A stretch of 64,000 nt of DNA from Myxococcus virescens. Its GTDB lineage: Bacteria > Myxococcota > Myxococcia > Myxococcales > Myxococcaceae. The stretch covers positions 186,001 to 250,000 of the forward strand of contig NZ_FNAJ01000006.1 in the NCBI RefSeq assembly GCF_900101905.1, written 5' to 3'. How positions within the stretch are numbered: position 1 is the first letter of the stretch; every line of letters begins with the position of its first letter. Made by a program: the position numbers and the translations under genes. Below are positions 50,092 through 61,392 of the stretch, one piece after another. The notes under the pieces were generated by a model. The model searched no databases, was not told the origin of the DNA, and was given only the letters and a program-made list of their open reading frames with translations.

Positions 50092-50838
50092 ATGAGCGAA
50101 GACGCCTTCTTCACCGTCTATGACAACCTGCCCCGTCACGGCCCTGGCAGCGACGACTGCACCCGGGAGGCCCTGCGGCGGCTGCCTCCGCTGCCACCGC
50201 ACCCGCGCGTGGTGGACCTCGGCTGTGGCGCGGGCGCGCAGACGCTGGTGCTCGCCGAGGCGCTGCGCACCCGGGTCATCGCGGTGGACCTGCACAGGCC
50301 CTTCCTCGACCAGCTCCAGGCGCGGGCGCGCGAGCGGGGCCTGGACGCACTCGTCGAAATTCAGCAGCAGGACATGGGCGCGCTGTCGCTGCCCGAGGCT
50401 TCCTTTGACCTCCTCTGGTCCGAAGGCGCCATCTACCACCTGGGCTTCGGTCCGGGACTGCGGCGCTGGCGCCCGCTGCTCGCGCCCGGCGGCCTGGCTG
50501 CCGTCACCGAATGCACCTGGCTGACCGATGAGCGCCCCGACGAAATCGCGCGCTTCTGGGGTGAGGTCTACCCCACCATGGGTACGGTTTTGGAGAACCG
50601 CGCCGCCGCGGAAGCCGCGGGCTACGAGGTGCTCGACACCTTCACCCTCCCCGCCTCCGCATGGTGGGACACCTACTACACGCCCCTGCTCCAGCGCGTC
50701 GCACACCTGCGCGCCCACGGCGACGCGTCATTGGAAGACGCGCTCTCGGCCGCCGAGCAGGAGACCCGCCTCTATCGCCAGTACGAACACACCTACGGCT
50801 ACGTGTTCCATCTGCTGCGCAACCCGTCAGCGCTTTGA
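50092..50838 (+). CDS. SAM-dependent methyltransferase
   Basis: 248 residues. Class I methyltransferase: SAM loop VVDLGCGAGAQTLVLAEAL (~41-59), acidic VIAVDLHRP, IQQQDMGALSLPEASFDLLWSEGAIYHLGF as motifs II-III. The substrate is unknown; the C-terminal part (WWDTYYTPLLQRV) resembles small-molecule methyltransferases. It starts 13 bases after the HipA stop with GGAG upstream, so it may belong to the DUF262-HipA transcript, though it need not act with them. Confidence 0.85.
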   Translation: MSEDAFFTVYDNLPRHGPGSDDCTREALRRLPPLPPHPRVVDLGCGAGAQTLVLAEALRTRVIAVDLHRPFLDQLQARARERGLDALVEIQQQDMGALSLPEASFDLLWSEGAIYHLGFGPGLRRWRPLLAPGGLAAVTECTWLTDERPDEIARFWGEVYPTMGTVLENRAAAEAAGYEVLDTFTLPASAWWDTYYTPLLQRVAHLRAHGDASLEDALSAAEQETRLYRQYEHTYGYVFHLLRNPSAL

Positions 50839-50869
50839 CTCCGCGTATGAGCGGCCTCATCCATAAAAT

Positions 50870-50909
50870 CAGGACATGCAATTTTTCCACAAATAGTGTC
50901 TATGTCCTG
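50870..50909. promoter_or_regulatory. Inverted repeat in the leader of the hybrid kinase
   Basis: CAGGACAT (50870-50877) and ATGTCCTG (50902-50909) form an 8-base perfect inverted repeat with a 24-base AT-rich centre, 95 bases before the kinase start. It could be an operator or lie across the promoter; no regulator is assigned. Confidence 0.4.
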
Positions 50910-51003
50910 GAAAGCGCAAAGGCATCTACGAACACCTCGCATGCCATGACCCGGCCTTCCCCCCAAGCCGGCGTTGGCTGCGCCCTGGCAACCCAAGGGA
51001 AGC

Positions 51004-53280
<2,277 letters not shown>

Positions 53281-53322
53281 CGCCGGGCGTCCTCCCGGCC
53301 CAACTGTGAAAGGAGTCCTCGG

Positions 53323-54399
53323 GTGATTGACGGCAACTTCGTCATCGATGCGGTGACACACGCCTACAACCTCCATCCCACGAACTACCGCGCCGGCAAG
53401 TACGCCGAGTCGCTCGCGGGGCTCATCTGGGGGCTGCACAGCGGCCTGTCTGGGGACACGCACCGCGTCCCCACGTCGGAAGGCTTCCTGAAGAACTGGT
53501 CCGTGAAGGAGCTGGCGCACCTGCTCTTCGTGGAGAGCGGCGTCGACCTGGCGGTGCACCACGTGCTGCCGCTCCAGACGCTGTACCACGACGGCCTGTG
53601 CTCCTATGAGAAGACGCTGGAGATTCACCGCAACTATCCCCACCGCTTCCTGGTGTACGCGGGCGTGGACCCGCTGCGCGGCACGGCGGCGCTGGATGAC
53701 TTGGAGCAGCAGTACGAAACGCTCAAGCCCAGCGGCCTGAAGCTCTACCCGGCGGCGTGGCTGGGCGACAAGTTCCGCCACACGGGCTGGCGCATGGATG
53801 ACCCGACCATCGCCTTCCCGCTCTTCGAGCGGGCACAGAAGCTGGGCATCAAGAACATCGCCGTGCACAAGGGCCTGCCCATGGGCGCGGTGCCGCTGGA
53901 GCCCTACAAGGTGGATGACATCGGCGGGGCGGCGGATGCCTTCCCCGACCTGAACTTTGAAATCGTCCACGGCGGCATGGCCTTCCTGGACGAGACGGGC
54001 ATGCAGCTGTCGCTGTTCCCCAACGTGTATGTGAACCTGGAAGTGACGGGCGCGCTCATCGTGAAGCGTGAACGCTGGTTCGCCGAGTCCCTGGCGGCGC
54101 TGCTGAAGTGGGCGGGCCCGGAGAAAATCATGTGGGGCTCCGGGACGGTGTTCAGCCACCCGCACCCGGCGCTGCACAAGTTCTGGCATGAGTTCCAACT
54201 GCCGGATGACCTGGTGCAGGTGGCGGGCATGCAGGTGACGCCGGACGTGAAGCGGATGATTCTGGGCGGCAACTACGCGCGCTACGCGGGCGTGGACGTG
54301 GAGTCGGTGAAGAAGAAGATCGCCAACGACAAGTTCGCCAAGCTGAGGGCGCGCGGCGACATCCAGCCGTACGGCTACCGGGAGAGCCTGTATGAGTGA
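53323..54399 (+). CDS. Amidohydrolase-family (TIM-barrel) protein
   Basis: 358 residues from a GTG with AAAGGAG 7 bases upstream. Amidohydrolase-2 features: N-terminal strand VIDAVTHAYNLHP (one His where HxH is usual), VYAGVDPL, LKLYPAAW, NIAVHKGLP, FEIVHGGMAF and IMWGSGT near the C-terminus (the usual catalytic Asp strand reads WGSG). Such enzymes hydrolyse or decarboxylate small organic acids. Its stop overlaps the DUF59 gene start by 8 bases. This tight coupling to an iron-sulfur or metal assembly-type protein is unusual. The substrate is unknown. Confidence 0.8.
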   Translation: MIDGNFVIDAVTHAYNLHPTNYRAGKYAESLAGLIWGLHSGLSGDTHRVPTSEGFLKNWSVKELAHLLFVESGVDLAVHHVLPLQTLYHDGLCSYEKTLEIHRNYPHRFLVYAGVDPLRGTAALDDLEQQYETLKPSGLKLYPAAWLGDKFRHTGWRMDDPTIAFPLFERAQKLGIKNIAVHKGLPMGAVPLEPYKVDDIGGAADAFPDLNFEIVHGGMAFLDETGMQLSLFPNVYVNLEVTGALIVKRERWFAESLAALLKWAGPEKIMWGSGTVFSHPHPALHKFWHEFQLPDDLVQVAGMQVTPDVKRMILGGNYARYAGVDVESVKKKIANDKFAKLRARGDIQPYGYRESLYE

Positions 54400-54760
54400 G
54401 CAGGCCCTGCGCGAGCGCATCCAGGACATCCCCGACCCGTGCAGCTGCGCCACGGGCGTGCCGCTGGGCATCGGGGAGATGGGGCTGATTGAGTCGGTGA
54501 AGCGCACGGAGGGCCAGGTGACGGTGCGCCTGCACATCACCTCGCCCATGTGCATGATGGCCGCCTACTTCATGCGGGAAATCGAGCAGCGGTTGCTGAC
54601 GGTGGAAGGTGTCACCGCGGTGAACGTGGAGTTCGACCACGACCTGAAGTGGACGCCGCAGGACATCGAGCCGGAGGCCCGCCAGCGGCTCGCGGCCAAA
54701 CGCATCACCATGCTGGGTGGCCGCCTGCTGCCCCAGGACTCGGCGCAGCGCCGCTCCTGA
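54392..54760 (+). CDS. DUF59/MIP18-family metal-sulfur assembly-like protein
   Basis: 122 residues. MIP18/PaaD-type DUF59 domain: RIQDIPDPCSCATGVPLGIGEMGLIESV, then VTVRLHITSPMCMMAAYFMREIEQRL and VEGVTAVNVEFDHDLKWTPQDI. The TSP-x-C motif with reactive Cys is present. Relatives (SufT, PaaD, MIP18) help load Fe-S clusters into target enzymes. Here it is translationally coupled to the amidohydrolase, so that enzyme may be its client; this is inference. The C-terminal ~30 residues are basic. Confidence 0.82.
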   Translation: MSEQALRERIQDIPDPCSCATGVPLGIGEMGLIESVKRTEGQVTVRLHITSPMCMMAAYFMREIEQRLLTVEGVTAVNVEFDHDLKWTPQDIEPEARQRLAAKRITMLGGRLLPQDSAQRRS

Positions 54761-54770
54761 GGGGTGCTGC

Positions 54771-54803
54771 GGCGCTGGCGGGAAGCCTCCACCCGCCAGC
54801 GCC
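54771..54803. terminator. Hairpin between convergent DUF59 and RND genes
   Basis: A perfect 12-bp GC stem (54771-54782 with 54792-54803) and a 9-base loop, 10 bases after the DUF59 stop and 8 bases before the stop of the RND pump gene. No T-run. The position suggests a shared bidirectional terminator. Confidence 0.6.
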
Positions 54804-54811
54804 CGGCCGCG

Positions 54812-57800
54812 CTAACTGTTCTCCGCGGGCGCGTGCTGCACGAGAGGAGCCGGGCTCGCCGACTCGCGCCGTTTGAGCAGGCTCCGCACGGCGACGTAGA
54901 ACGCGGGCACCAGGAAGATGGCCAGGACGGTGCCTGACACCATGCCGCCGAATACGCCCGTGCCGATGGCCCGCTGCGTCTCCGCGCTCGCGCCGCTGGC
55001 CACCACCAGCGGCACCACGCCCAGGGCAAAGGCGAGTGACGTCATCAGGATGGGACGGAAGCGCAGCCGCGCCGCCTCCACCGCCGCCTGGAGCGGTGAG
55101 CGCCCCTGCTCCTCGAGCTGCTTCGCGAACTCGACGATGAGAATCGCGTTCTTCGCGGACAGGCCGATGATGGTGATGAGGCCCACCTTGAAGAAGATGT
55201 CGTTCATCAGTCCGCGTGACATCACCGCGGCCAGCGCGCCAATGAGCCCCAGCGGCACGACGAGCATGACCGACAGCGGAATCGACCAGCTCTCGTAGAG
55301 CGCCGCCAGCACCAGGAAGACGACGAGCATCGACAGCGCCAGGAGGATGGGCGCCTCCGAACCGGAGAGCCGCTCCTGGTAGGAGAGCCCCGTCCACTCC
55401 ACCGCGAAGCCGGCTGGGAGTTCGCCCGCGATGCGCTCCATCTCCGCCATGGCGTCACCGCTGCTGAAGCCCGGTGCCGCCGCCCCGGCGATGCGCACGG
55501 CGGGGTAGCCGTTGTAGCGGACCAGCTGCATGGGTCCCCGCTCCCAGACGGGCTCGGCCACCGAGGACAGGGGCACCATCTGCCCGCGCGCGTTGCGCAC
55601 GGGGAGCTTGAGCACGTCCTCCACCTGCATGCGGGACTCCGCGCGCGCCTGCAGGATGATTTGCTGCATGTAGCCCTTGTTGGGGAAGTCGTTGACGTAC
55701 GTCGACCCCAGCGCGGTGGAGATGACCGAGTTGATTTCCGCGAACGACACACCGAGCGCCGCCGCGCGCTCGCGGTCCACCTGGATTCGCACCGTCGAGC
55801 CGTCCGGCAACCCCTCCTGATAAGGGAAGGCGATGACCGGACTGTCCGAGGCGCGCCGGAGGACGTGGTTCATGGCGTCGTTGAGCGCCTTCGGGCCGTG
55901 TCCGGAACGGTCCTCCAGCCGCATGGCGAAGCCCGCGCTGTTGCCGAGCCCGTCCACCGCGGGCGGCAGCACGTTGATGACCATGCCCTCCCGCGGAGAG
56001 GCGAAGCGCGCGTTGGCGGCGGCGACCTCACCCGCCGCCGTCTCCCCCTGGCGCTCGTCCCAGTCGCGCATCATCACGAACATGAGGCCGGCGTTCGCCC
56101 CCGAGCCGAAGAAGCCGAAGCCCTGGATGGTCAGCACGTCCTGGATGCCCTCGCGCTCGCTCAAGAAGGCCTCCAGCTCCCCGAGCACGCTGTTCGTCCG
56201 CTCGGCCGTGGCGTCCGACGGGAGCTGCACCGAGACGTTGAGGAACCCCTGGTCCTCCTCCGGGAAGAAGGCGCCCGGCAGCCGCCAGAACGCCAGGGCG
56301 ACCATGGCGACCACCACGGCATACGCGAAGAACGCCCGACCCAGGCGTCCGACAATGGCCCGGGTCCAGTTCGCATAGCGCCCCGTCACCCGCTCCAGGA
56401 GCCGGTTGAACCCGCCGAAGAAGCCGCGGCGCTTCCCCGCGTGGCCGGGCTCCACCGGGCGCAGCAGCGTCGCGCAGAGCGCCGGGGTGAGCGTGAGCGC
56501 GAGGAACGCGGAGAAGAGAATCGACACGGCCATCGCCAGGCTGAACTGGCGGTAGATGGTGCCGACGGAGCCCGTGGCGAACGCCATGGGGATGAACACG
56601 GACGTGAGCACCAGGGTGATGCCGATGACGGCGCCCGTGATTTCCTTCATCGCCTTCTTCGTGGCCTCGAGGGGAGAAAGCCCCTCCTCCGCCATGAGGC
56701 GCTCGACGTTCTCGACCACGACGATGGCGTCATCGACGATGATGCCAATCGCCAGCACCATGCCGAACATCGTCAGGACGTTGATGGAGAACCCCGACGC
56801 CAGCATCACCGCGAAGGTCCCCAGCAGCGCGATGGGCGCGACGATGGCGGGAATCAGCGTGTAACGCACGCTCTGCAGGAAGAGATACATCACCGCGAAG
56901 ACGAGCAGCATCGCCTCGAAGAAGGTCTGGACGACCTTCTGGATGGAGACGCGCACGAACGGCGCCGCGTCGTACGGAATCGTGTACTCGACGCCCGCGG
57001 GGAAGGCCCGGGAGAGGTCCGCCATCCGCTCGCGGATGCGCTCGGAGGTATCGAGCGCGTTCGCCCCCGGGGCCAGCTGCACGCCGAACGTGGCGGCGTT
57101 CTTCCCATTCTGCCGGGTGGACGAGGCGTAGCTCTGGGGCCCCAGCTCCACCTTGGCGAGCTCCTTGAGCAGCACGTTTGAGCCATCCGGATGGGCCCGG
57201 ATGATGACGCGCTCGAAGTCCGCGACGTCCAGGAGCTGCCCCTGGAGCATCAGGGGGGTGGTGACGCGCTGGCCTGGAACCGCGGGCATGTCCCCCAGCC
57301 GTCCGGGAGAAGCCTCCGCGTTCTGTGCGCGAATCGCCGCCGCGACCTCATCCACGGAGATTCCGTGCGAGATGAGCCGCTCCGGGTCCAACCAGACGCG
57401 CAGCGCGCGGGCTGGCGTGAAGAGCTGGACGCGCCCCACGCCGGGCACGCGGCGCAGGTCCTCGACCACGTTGCGGCTCAGGAAGTCCCCCAGTTCGGCC
57501 TCGTCGTAGCGACCGTCGCTCGACACGAGCGTGGAGAAGAGCAGGAAGTTGGTGGTGGTCGTCTCCACCTGGAGCCCGAGCTGCCGGACCATCTGCGGCA
57601 GCCGCGATTCGACGGTCTTCAGGCGGTTCTGGATGTCGACCTGCGCCAGGTCCGGGTCCGTTCCGGGCGCGAACGTCACCACGATTTGCGCGATGCCCGA
57701 CGTGTCGCTCGACGACTCGAAGTACAGGATGTTCTTCACGCCGGACAGGCCGCGCTCAATCAACGACACGACGCTGTCGTTCATCGCGGCCGGCGTGGCG

Positions 57801-57952
57801 CCGGGATAGGTGGCGGTAATCGTCACGCTCGGCGGCGCGATGGACGGGTAGCGCTCGATGGGGAGCCGGGGGATGGAGATGGCTCCGGCGAGCACGATGA
57901 AGATGGCAATCACCCAGGCGAAGACCGGGCGTTCAATGAAGAATCTTGGCAC
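54812..57952 (-). CDS. RND multidrug efflux transporter (HAE1/AcrB-type)
   Basis: 1046 residues, the family length. GTG start (MPRFFIERPVFAWVIAIFIVLAG). Twelve membrane helices in two halves. Proton-relay Asp pair in GIIVDDAIVVVENVERLM, and the Lys helix in GLSAKNAILIVEFAKQL. Porter-domain segments include FQ-like VNDFPNKGYMQQIILQARAESRMQVEDVLKL. It exports drugs or lipophilic compounds across both membranes with the adaptor encoded 14 bases upstream. No outer-membrane channel gene is nearby; one must be shared. Confidence 0.93.
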   Translation of the reverse strand: MPRFFIERPVFAWVIAIFIVLAGAISIPRLPIERYPSIAPPSVTITATYPGATPAAMNDSVVSLIERGLSGVKNILYFESSSDTSGIAQIVVTFAPGTDPDLAQVDIQNRLKTVESRLPQMVRQLGLQVETTTTNFLLFSTLVSSDGRYDEAELGDFLSRNVVEDLRRVPGVGRVQLFTPARALRVWLDPERLISHGISVDEVAAAIRAQNAEASPGRLGDMPAVPGQRVTTPLMLQGQLLDVADFERVIIRAHPDGSNVLLKELAKVELGPQSYASSTRQNGKNAATFGVQLAPGANALDTSERIRERMADLSRAFPAGVEYTIPYDAAPFVRVSIQKVVQTFFEAMLLVFAVMYLFLQSVRYTLIPAIVAPIALLGTFAVMLASGFSINVLTMFGMVLAIGIIVDDAIVVVENVERLMAEEGLSPLEATKKAMKEITGAVIGITLVLTSVFIPMAFATGSVGTIYRQFSLAMAVSILFSAFLALTLTPALCATLLRPVEPGHAGKRRGFFGGFNRLLERVTGRYANWTRAIVGRLGRAFFAYAVVVAMVALAFWRLPGAFFPEEDQGFLNVSVQLPSDATAERTNSVLGELEAFLSEREGIQDVLTIQGFGFFGSGANAGLMFVMMRDWDERQGETAAGEVAAANARFASPREGMVINVLPPAVDGLGNSAGFAMRLEDRSGHGPKALNDAMNHVLRRASDSPVIAFPYQEGLPDGSTVRIQVDRERAAALGVSFAEINSVISTALGSTYVNDFPNKGYMQQIILQARAESRMQVEDVLKLPVRNARGQMVPLSSVAEPVWERGPMQLVRYNGYPAVRIAGAAAPGFSSGDAMAEMERIAGELPAGFAVEWTGLSYQERLSGSEAPILLALSMLVVFLVLAALYESWSIPLSVMLVVPLGLIGALAAVMSRGLMNDIFFKVGLITIIGLSAKNAILIVEFAKQLEEQGRSPLQAAVEAARLRFRPILMTSLAFALGVVPLVVASGASAETQRAIGTGVFGGMVSGTVLAIFLVPAFYVAVRSLLKRRESASPAPLVQHAPAENS

Positions 57953-57966
57953 GGCTCACTCCAGGT

Positions 57967-59103
57967 TCAGCGCGAGGCCGGGGCGTGCTGCCACTCGGCG
58001 GGGGTGACCTGCTGGCCTGGCGCAAGACGGTCCTGCCCCTCGACCACGATACGCTCTCCGGCGGAGAGTCCCTCCTCCACCAGGTAGCGTCCGCTGACGA
58101 TGCGTCCGGCGCGGACGTTGCGCGCCTCCGCGGTGTTGTCCTCTCGGACGATGAAGACCTGCGCCTGCCCCTGCGCGTCGTGAAGCACGGCCTGCTGGGG
58201 AACGAGGAGCGCACCGGCCACCTCTCCGAGCACGACGCGCGCCTTCACGAACATGCCCGGCAGGAGCTTGCGCTGCGTGTTGGGGACCAGGGCGCGCACC
58301 GTGAGCTCGCCGGACCCGGGGTCGACCGAGATGTCCGAGAACTGAACGCGGCCTCGCTCCGGATAGGGCGTCCCCGTCGAGGAGAGCACGATGACCTCCG
58401 CCCCCGCTTCCCCGTCACCGCGCTGGAGTGACTGCAAGCCCGCCGCGCGCTCCACGGGTGACTTGATGTCGACGAAGACGCGGTCAATCTGCTGGATGAC
58501 GCTCAGCGGCGTGGCATCCGCGGGGCCGACGAGCGCGCCCTCGTTGACCTGGGAGATGCCGATGTGCCCCGCGATGGGGGCGGTAATCGTGGCGTAGTCC
58601 AGGTCGACGCGGGCCCTGTCCAGCGCCGCGCGGGCGCGCGCCACCTCCGCGTTCGCGATGGCGAGCGCGGCCCGGGCGTCATCGTGCGCCTGCTGGGTGC
58701 TCGCGCCTTTCTCGAAGAGGGACTGGATGCGCCTCGCATGCAGCTCCGCCTGCATCCGCCCGGCCTCACTGGCCGCATGGGCCGCCGCCGCGCCTTCCAC
58801 GTTCGCGCGGAACACCGCCGCTTCCAGTTGGTAGAGCGGCTGCCCCTTCTGGACCGTGTCTCCTTCGGAGAAGCGCCGGCTGCGCACGAGCCCGCCCACC
58901 TGCGGGCGGACTTCCGCGACCCGGAACGCGGAGACTCGCGCGGGGAATTCGTCGTGAAGGACAACGGCCTCCCCTTGCACCTTCAGCGTGGACACCTTCT
59001 GGACCGGCGGTGCGAAGGCGGCTTCTTCCTGCTTGCCGTCACAGGCGAGCAGCGGGAGCAGCGTCCATGCAAGCAGAAGACGCTTCGAGCGTTGGAGAGG
59101 CAT
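57967..59103 (-). CDS. RND efflux periplasmic adaptor (MexA/AcrA-type) lipoprotein
   Basis: 378 residues from the ATG at 59103 (MPLQRSKRLLLAWTLLPLLAC), which gives a proper lipobox; the frame is open to a GTG at 59154. Domains: lipoyl halves (EVRPQVGGLVRSRRFSEGDTVQKGQPLYQLE and TAPIAGHIGISQVNEGALV), alpha hairpin (~100-170), beta-barrel and membrane-proximal domain. It bridges the RND pump and an outer-membrane channel. Same strand as the pump, 14 bases before it. No repressor gene is adjacent. Confidence 0.92.
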   Translation of the reverse strand: MPLQRSKRLLLAWTLLPLLACDGKQEEAAFAPPVQKVSTLKVQGEAVVLHDEFPARVSAFRVAEVRPQVGGLVRSRRFSEGDTVQKGQPLYQLEAAVFRANVEGAAAAHAASEAGRMQAELHARRIQSLFEKGASTQQAHDDARAALAIANAEVARARAALDRARVDLDYATITAPIAGHIGISQVNEGALVGPADATPLSVIQQIDRVFVDIKSPVERAAGLQSLQRGDGEAGAEVIVLSSTGTPYPERGRVQFSDISVDPGSGELTVRALVPNTQRKLLPGMFVKARVVLGEVAGALLVPQQAVLHDAQGQAQVFIVREDNTAEARNVRAGRIVSGRYLVEEGLSAGERIVVEGQDRLAPGQQVTPAEWQHAPASR

Positions 59104-59345
59104 TGTCGTCTGGCGAGGAAAACGTCGAGGAACACGCAAAACCATACTTTTCACACAGCACCGCGCCCTGGTCCGCCAGCAGCCAGGGAATGAAGCGTCA
59201 CCTGCGCCCGAGCAGATGACATGACGAAGGGGGCATCTCGAGACACAAGCCCGTCACTGACGGCCCCCTCACGGGAGCCCCTGACAAATGAATTCTTGGC
59301 CGGGGTATTAGCTGGAGACAGACACACACTGACGGCGAGGAGCGC

Positions 59346-59501
59346 CTACTCCCGGGTGAGCTCCTCGAGCCTTCGGATGACGGCGGCTCTCACTTCAGGC
59401 TTGATTCCCTGGTCCTCGAGCAGGTCCGCGAACCACAGGCCGCCGGTCGCGAGCCTGCAGATGACGGATTTGAGGGCCTGAAAAGGCCTCGTTTCAGACA
59501 T
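59346..59501 (-). CDS. Small hypothetical protein (51 aa)
   Basis: A 51-residue frame beginning MSETRPFQALKSVICR and ending VIRRLEELTRE. It has an amphipathic character with a hydrophobic centre (LATGGLWFADLL), balanced charges and a clean start and stop between the glutathione S-transferase and efflux genes. The ribosome site is weak (GGG). No family is recognised; supported only by composition and position. About 240 bases on its left, to the adaptor gene, hold no other gene that I can support. Confidence 0.45.
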   Translation of the reverse strand: MSETRPFQALKSVICRLATGGLWFADLLEDQGIKPEVRAAVIRRLEELTRE

Positions 59502-59527
59502 TTACGCCCGGCGGGCTCTCCAGACGC

Positions 59528-60172
59528 TCAAGCGCGAGGCTGCTGGAACGGCGCCATCTGGGCCGCCAGGGCGCGCTGGAACGCGGGCCGGGCCTCACAG
59601 CGTTCCTTGTACGCCTTCAGCGTGGGAAAGCCGTCGAGCACGTCCGTGTGCCGGAGGATGCGGAGCACCGTCACCATCATCAGGTCGCCCGCCGTGAAGC
59701 GGTCCTCCAGGTACTCGCGCTCACCCAGATGCGCCGCGAGTTCTCCCAGACGCGCCTTCAGCGACTCCACCACGCCCGGCCTGCGCAGCTTCGCCCACTC
59801 CTCCTGGGCGAAGAACAGGTCCACCTCGGCGAGCGGCTGAATCGCGATTTCGATGGAGTTGAGCGCCGCGAAGAGCCACGTCACCGCGCGAGCCCTGCCC
59901 GCCGCGTCCGCCGGCAGCAGCGCCTCACACTTGTTGGCGATGTGGAGCACGATGGCGCCTGATTCAAAGAGGACGAGGCCGTCCTCCTCCAGCACCGGCA
60001 CCTGGCCGAAGGGCTGGAGCTTGCGGTAGTCGGGCGAGGCCTGGACTTTGTTGTCGATGAGCTTCACCTGATACGGCAACCCCGCCTCCTCGAGCGCCCA
60101 CCGCACCCGGAGGTCCCGCACCAGGCCCTGTGCGAACGGCGGAACCCACTTGAACGCGCTGACGGTCATCAT
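59528..60172 (-). CDS. Glutathione S-transferase family protein
   Basis: 214 residues from the ATG at 60172 (AGGAGA upstream). Thioredoxin-like N-terminal half (VRWALEEAGLPYQVKLIDNK, FGQVPVLEEDGLVLFESGAIVLHIA, with the cis-Pro before VLEEDG and ES contacting glutathione) and a helical C-terminal half (DRFTAGDLMMVTVLRIL, the GST N-capping region). It conjugates or reduces electrophiles; the specificity is unknown. Same strand as, and 88 bases downstream of, the oxygenase gene. Confidence 0.9.
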   Translation of the reverse strand: MMTVSAFKWVPPFAQGLVRDLRVRWALEEAGLPYQVKLIDNKVQASPDYRKLQPFGQVPVLEEDGLVLFESGAIVLHIANKCEALLPADAAGRARAVTWLFAALNSIEIAIQPLAEVDLFFAQEEWAKLRRPGVVESLKARLGELAAHLGEREYLEDRFTAGDLMMVTVLRILRHTDVLDGFPTLKAYKERCEARPAFQRALAAQMAPFQQPRA

Positions 60173-60259
60173 CGTGATGTCTCCTGGTCGGTGAGCAGTT
60201 TGCGCGCGCCGAAGCGCGTCATCCGCCGCAGCGCTCTCAAGCATGCGACCCGGGCTCCG

Positions 60260-61330
60260 TCAACGCGGTAACGGTCCTCGGGGTGTCTCCTCTGGCAGTG
60301 CCGCGGGCGCTCGCTCCCACACCCGCCGCACCAGCTCCGGAAACACCTTGGACACCTTGTCCAGCAGGTAGTCGCCGTACGTCCCCTGGAAGGCGTGGAC
60401 GCTGGCACCATCCCAGCGGCGGGCGCGGTCCTCATCGACGTCAGCGCCCGCGCCGCGTGGCAGGGGGTGGACCTCGGCGGCGAAGTCCGGGTCGAAGAAG
60501 AGTGGGAAGGACAGCCTGTCCTTGCCGCTCACGTTCTTCACCCGGTGCGGCGTGGAGCGGTACCACCCGCCTGTCATCCGGTCGAGCATGTCGCCGATGT
60601 TGCACACCAGCGTCCCGGGCAGCGGCGGTGCCTCCACCCAGCCGCGCGGCGTCTTCACCTGCAACCCGCCGTTGTCGTCCTGGGCCAGCAGCGTGAGCAG
60701 CCCGTAATCGGTGTGCTCGCCCACGCCCCAGCTTTCGTCCTCGTGCTGGGGCTCCGCGGGGTAATGGAAGATGCGGAAGAGCACCGTCGGGTCCGCCGTG
60801 TAGTGCCGCCGGAAGTAGTCCGTGTCCAGGCCCAGGCTCAGCGCCATGCCCTCCATCAGCGCATGCGCGGCGCGCGTGCAGGCCGCCACGTAGTCGAGCA
60901 CCGCCGCGCGCAGCTCCGGCACCTCCGCGGGCCACAGGTTGGCGCCGTGCAACGGCCAGCCGGCCTTGACGCGCGGGTGCTCGCTTCCAAGCTCCGTGCC
61001 CAGATACAACCCCTCCTTCCGGTCCGGACGCCCTGAGGTCAGCTCCCCCCCGAGTGGAAACCAGCCTCGCCACGCGACACCGCCCATCGACATGGCGATG
61101 GCCTCCTTCGCCACCCGGGGCAGCGCGAAGAAGCGGTGGCTCTCCCGCTCCAGCCGCGCGAGCACCTCGCCGGACACGCCGTGGCCCGTCACGTAGAAGA
61201 AGCCGCTGTCGCGACAGGCCTGCTCGATTTCACGCGCGACGCGCGCACGCTCGGTGACGCGGGATGCATCGAACAGTGACGCCATGTCGATGACGGGCAA
61301 GCCGCCCCGTGCGGAATCCGGACCTGTCAT
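60260..61330 (-). CDS. 2-oxoglutarate/Fe(II) oxygenase, isopenicillin N synthase family
   Basis: 356 residues. N-terminal DIOX_N part ([41 protein letters not shown]) and 2OG-Fe(II) core: iron ligands in [10 protein letters not shown] (His-x-Asp) and the His of [20 protein letters not shown]; the 2-oxoglutarate-binding Arg-x-Ser is RLS. Members hydroxylate or oxidise small molecules, and in bacteria often accompany detoxification or secondary metabolism. The substrate is unknown. Divergent from the MFS transporter gene. Confidence 0.88.
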   Translation of the reverse strand: MTGPDSARGGLPVIDMASLFDASRVTERARVAREIEQACRDSGFFYVTGHGVSGEVLARLERESHRFFALPRVAKEAIAMSMGGVAWRGWFPLGGELTSGRPDRKEGLYLGTELGSEHPRVKAGWPLHGANLWPAEVPELRAAVLDYVAACTRAAHALMEGMALSLGLDTDYFRRHYTADPTVLFRIFHYPAEPQHEDESWGVGEHTDYGLLTLLAQDDNGGLQVKTPRGWVEAPPLPGTLVCNIGDMLDRMTGGWYRSTPHRVKNVSGKDRLSFPLFFDPDFAAEVHPLPRGAGADVDEDRARRWDGASVHAFQGTYGDYLLDKVSKVFPELVRRVWERAPAALPEETPRGPLPR

Positions 61331-61392
61331 TCCCGGGAGCCTACACAGGTCTGGACCCCGGCAGGGCGCGGGGCGAGAGTCCGCCCGCCTCC

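Noticed and set aside
54812-59103. Expected outer-membrane channel or TetR regulator for the RND pump
   Set aside because: Neither neighbour nor the short ORF at 59346-59501 resembles an OMF or a complete TetR protein.
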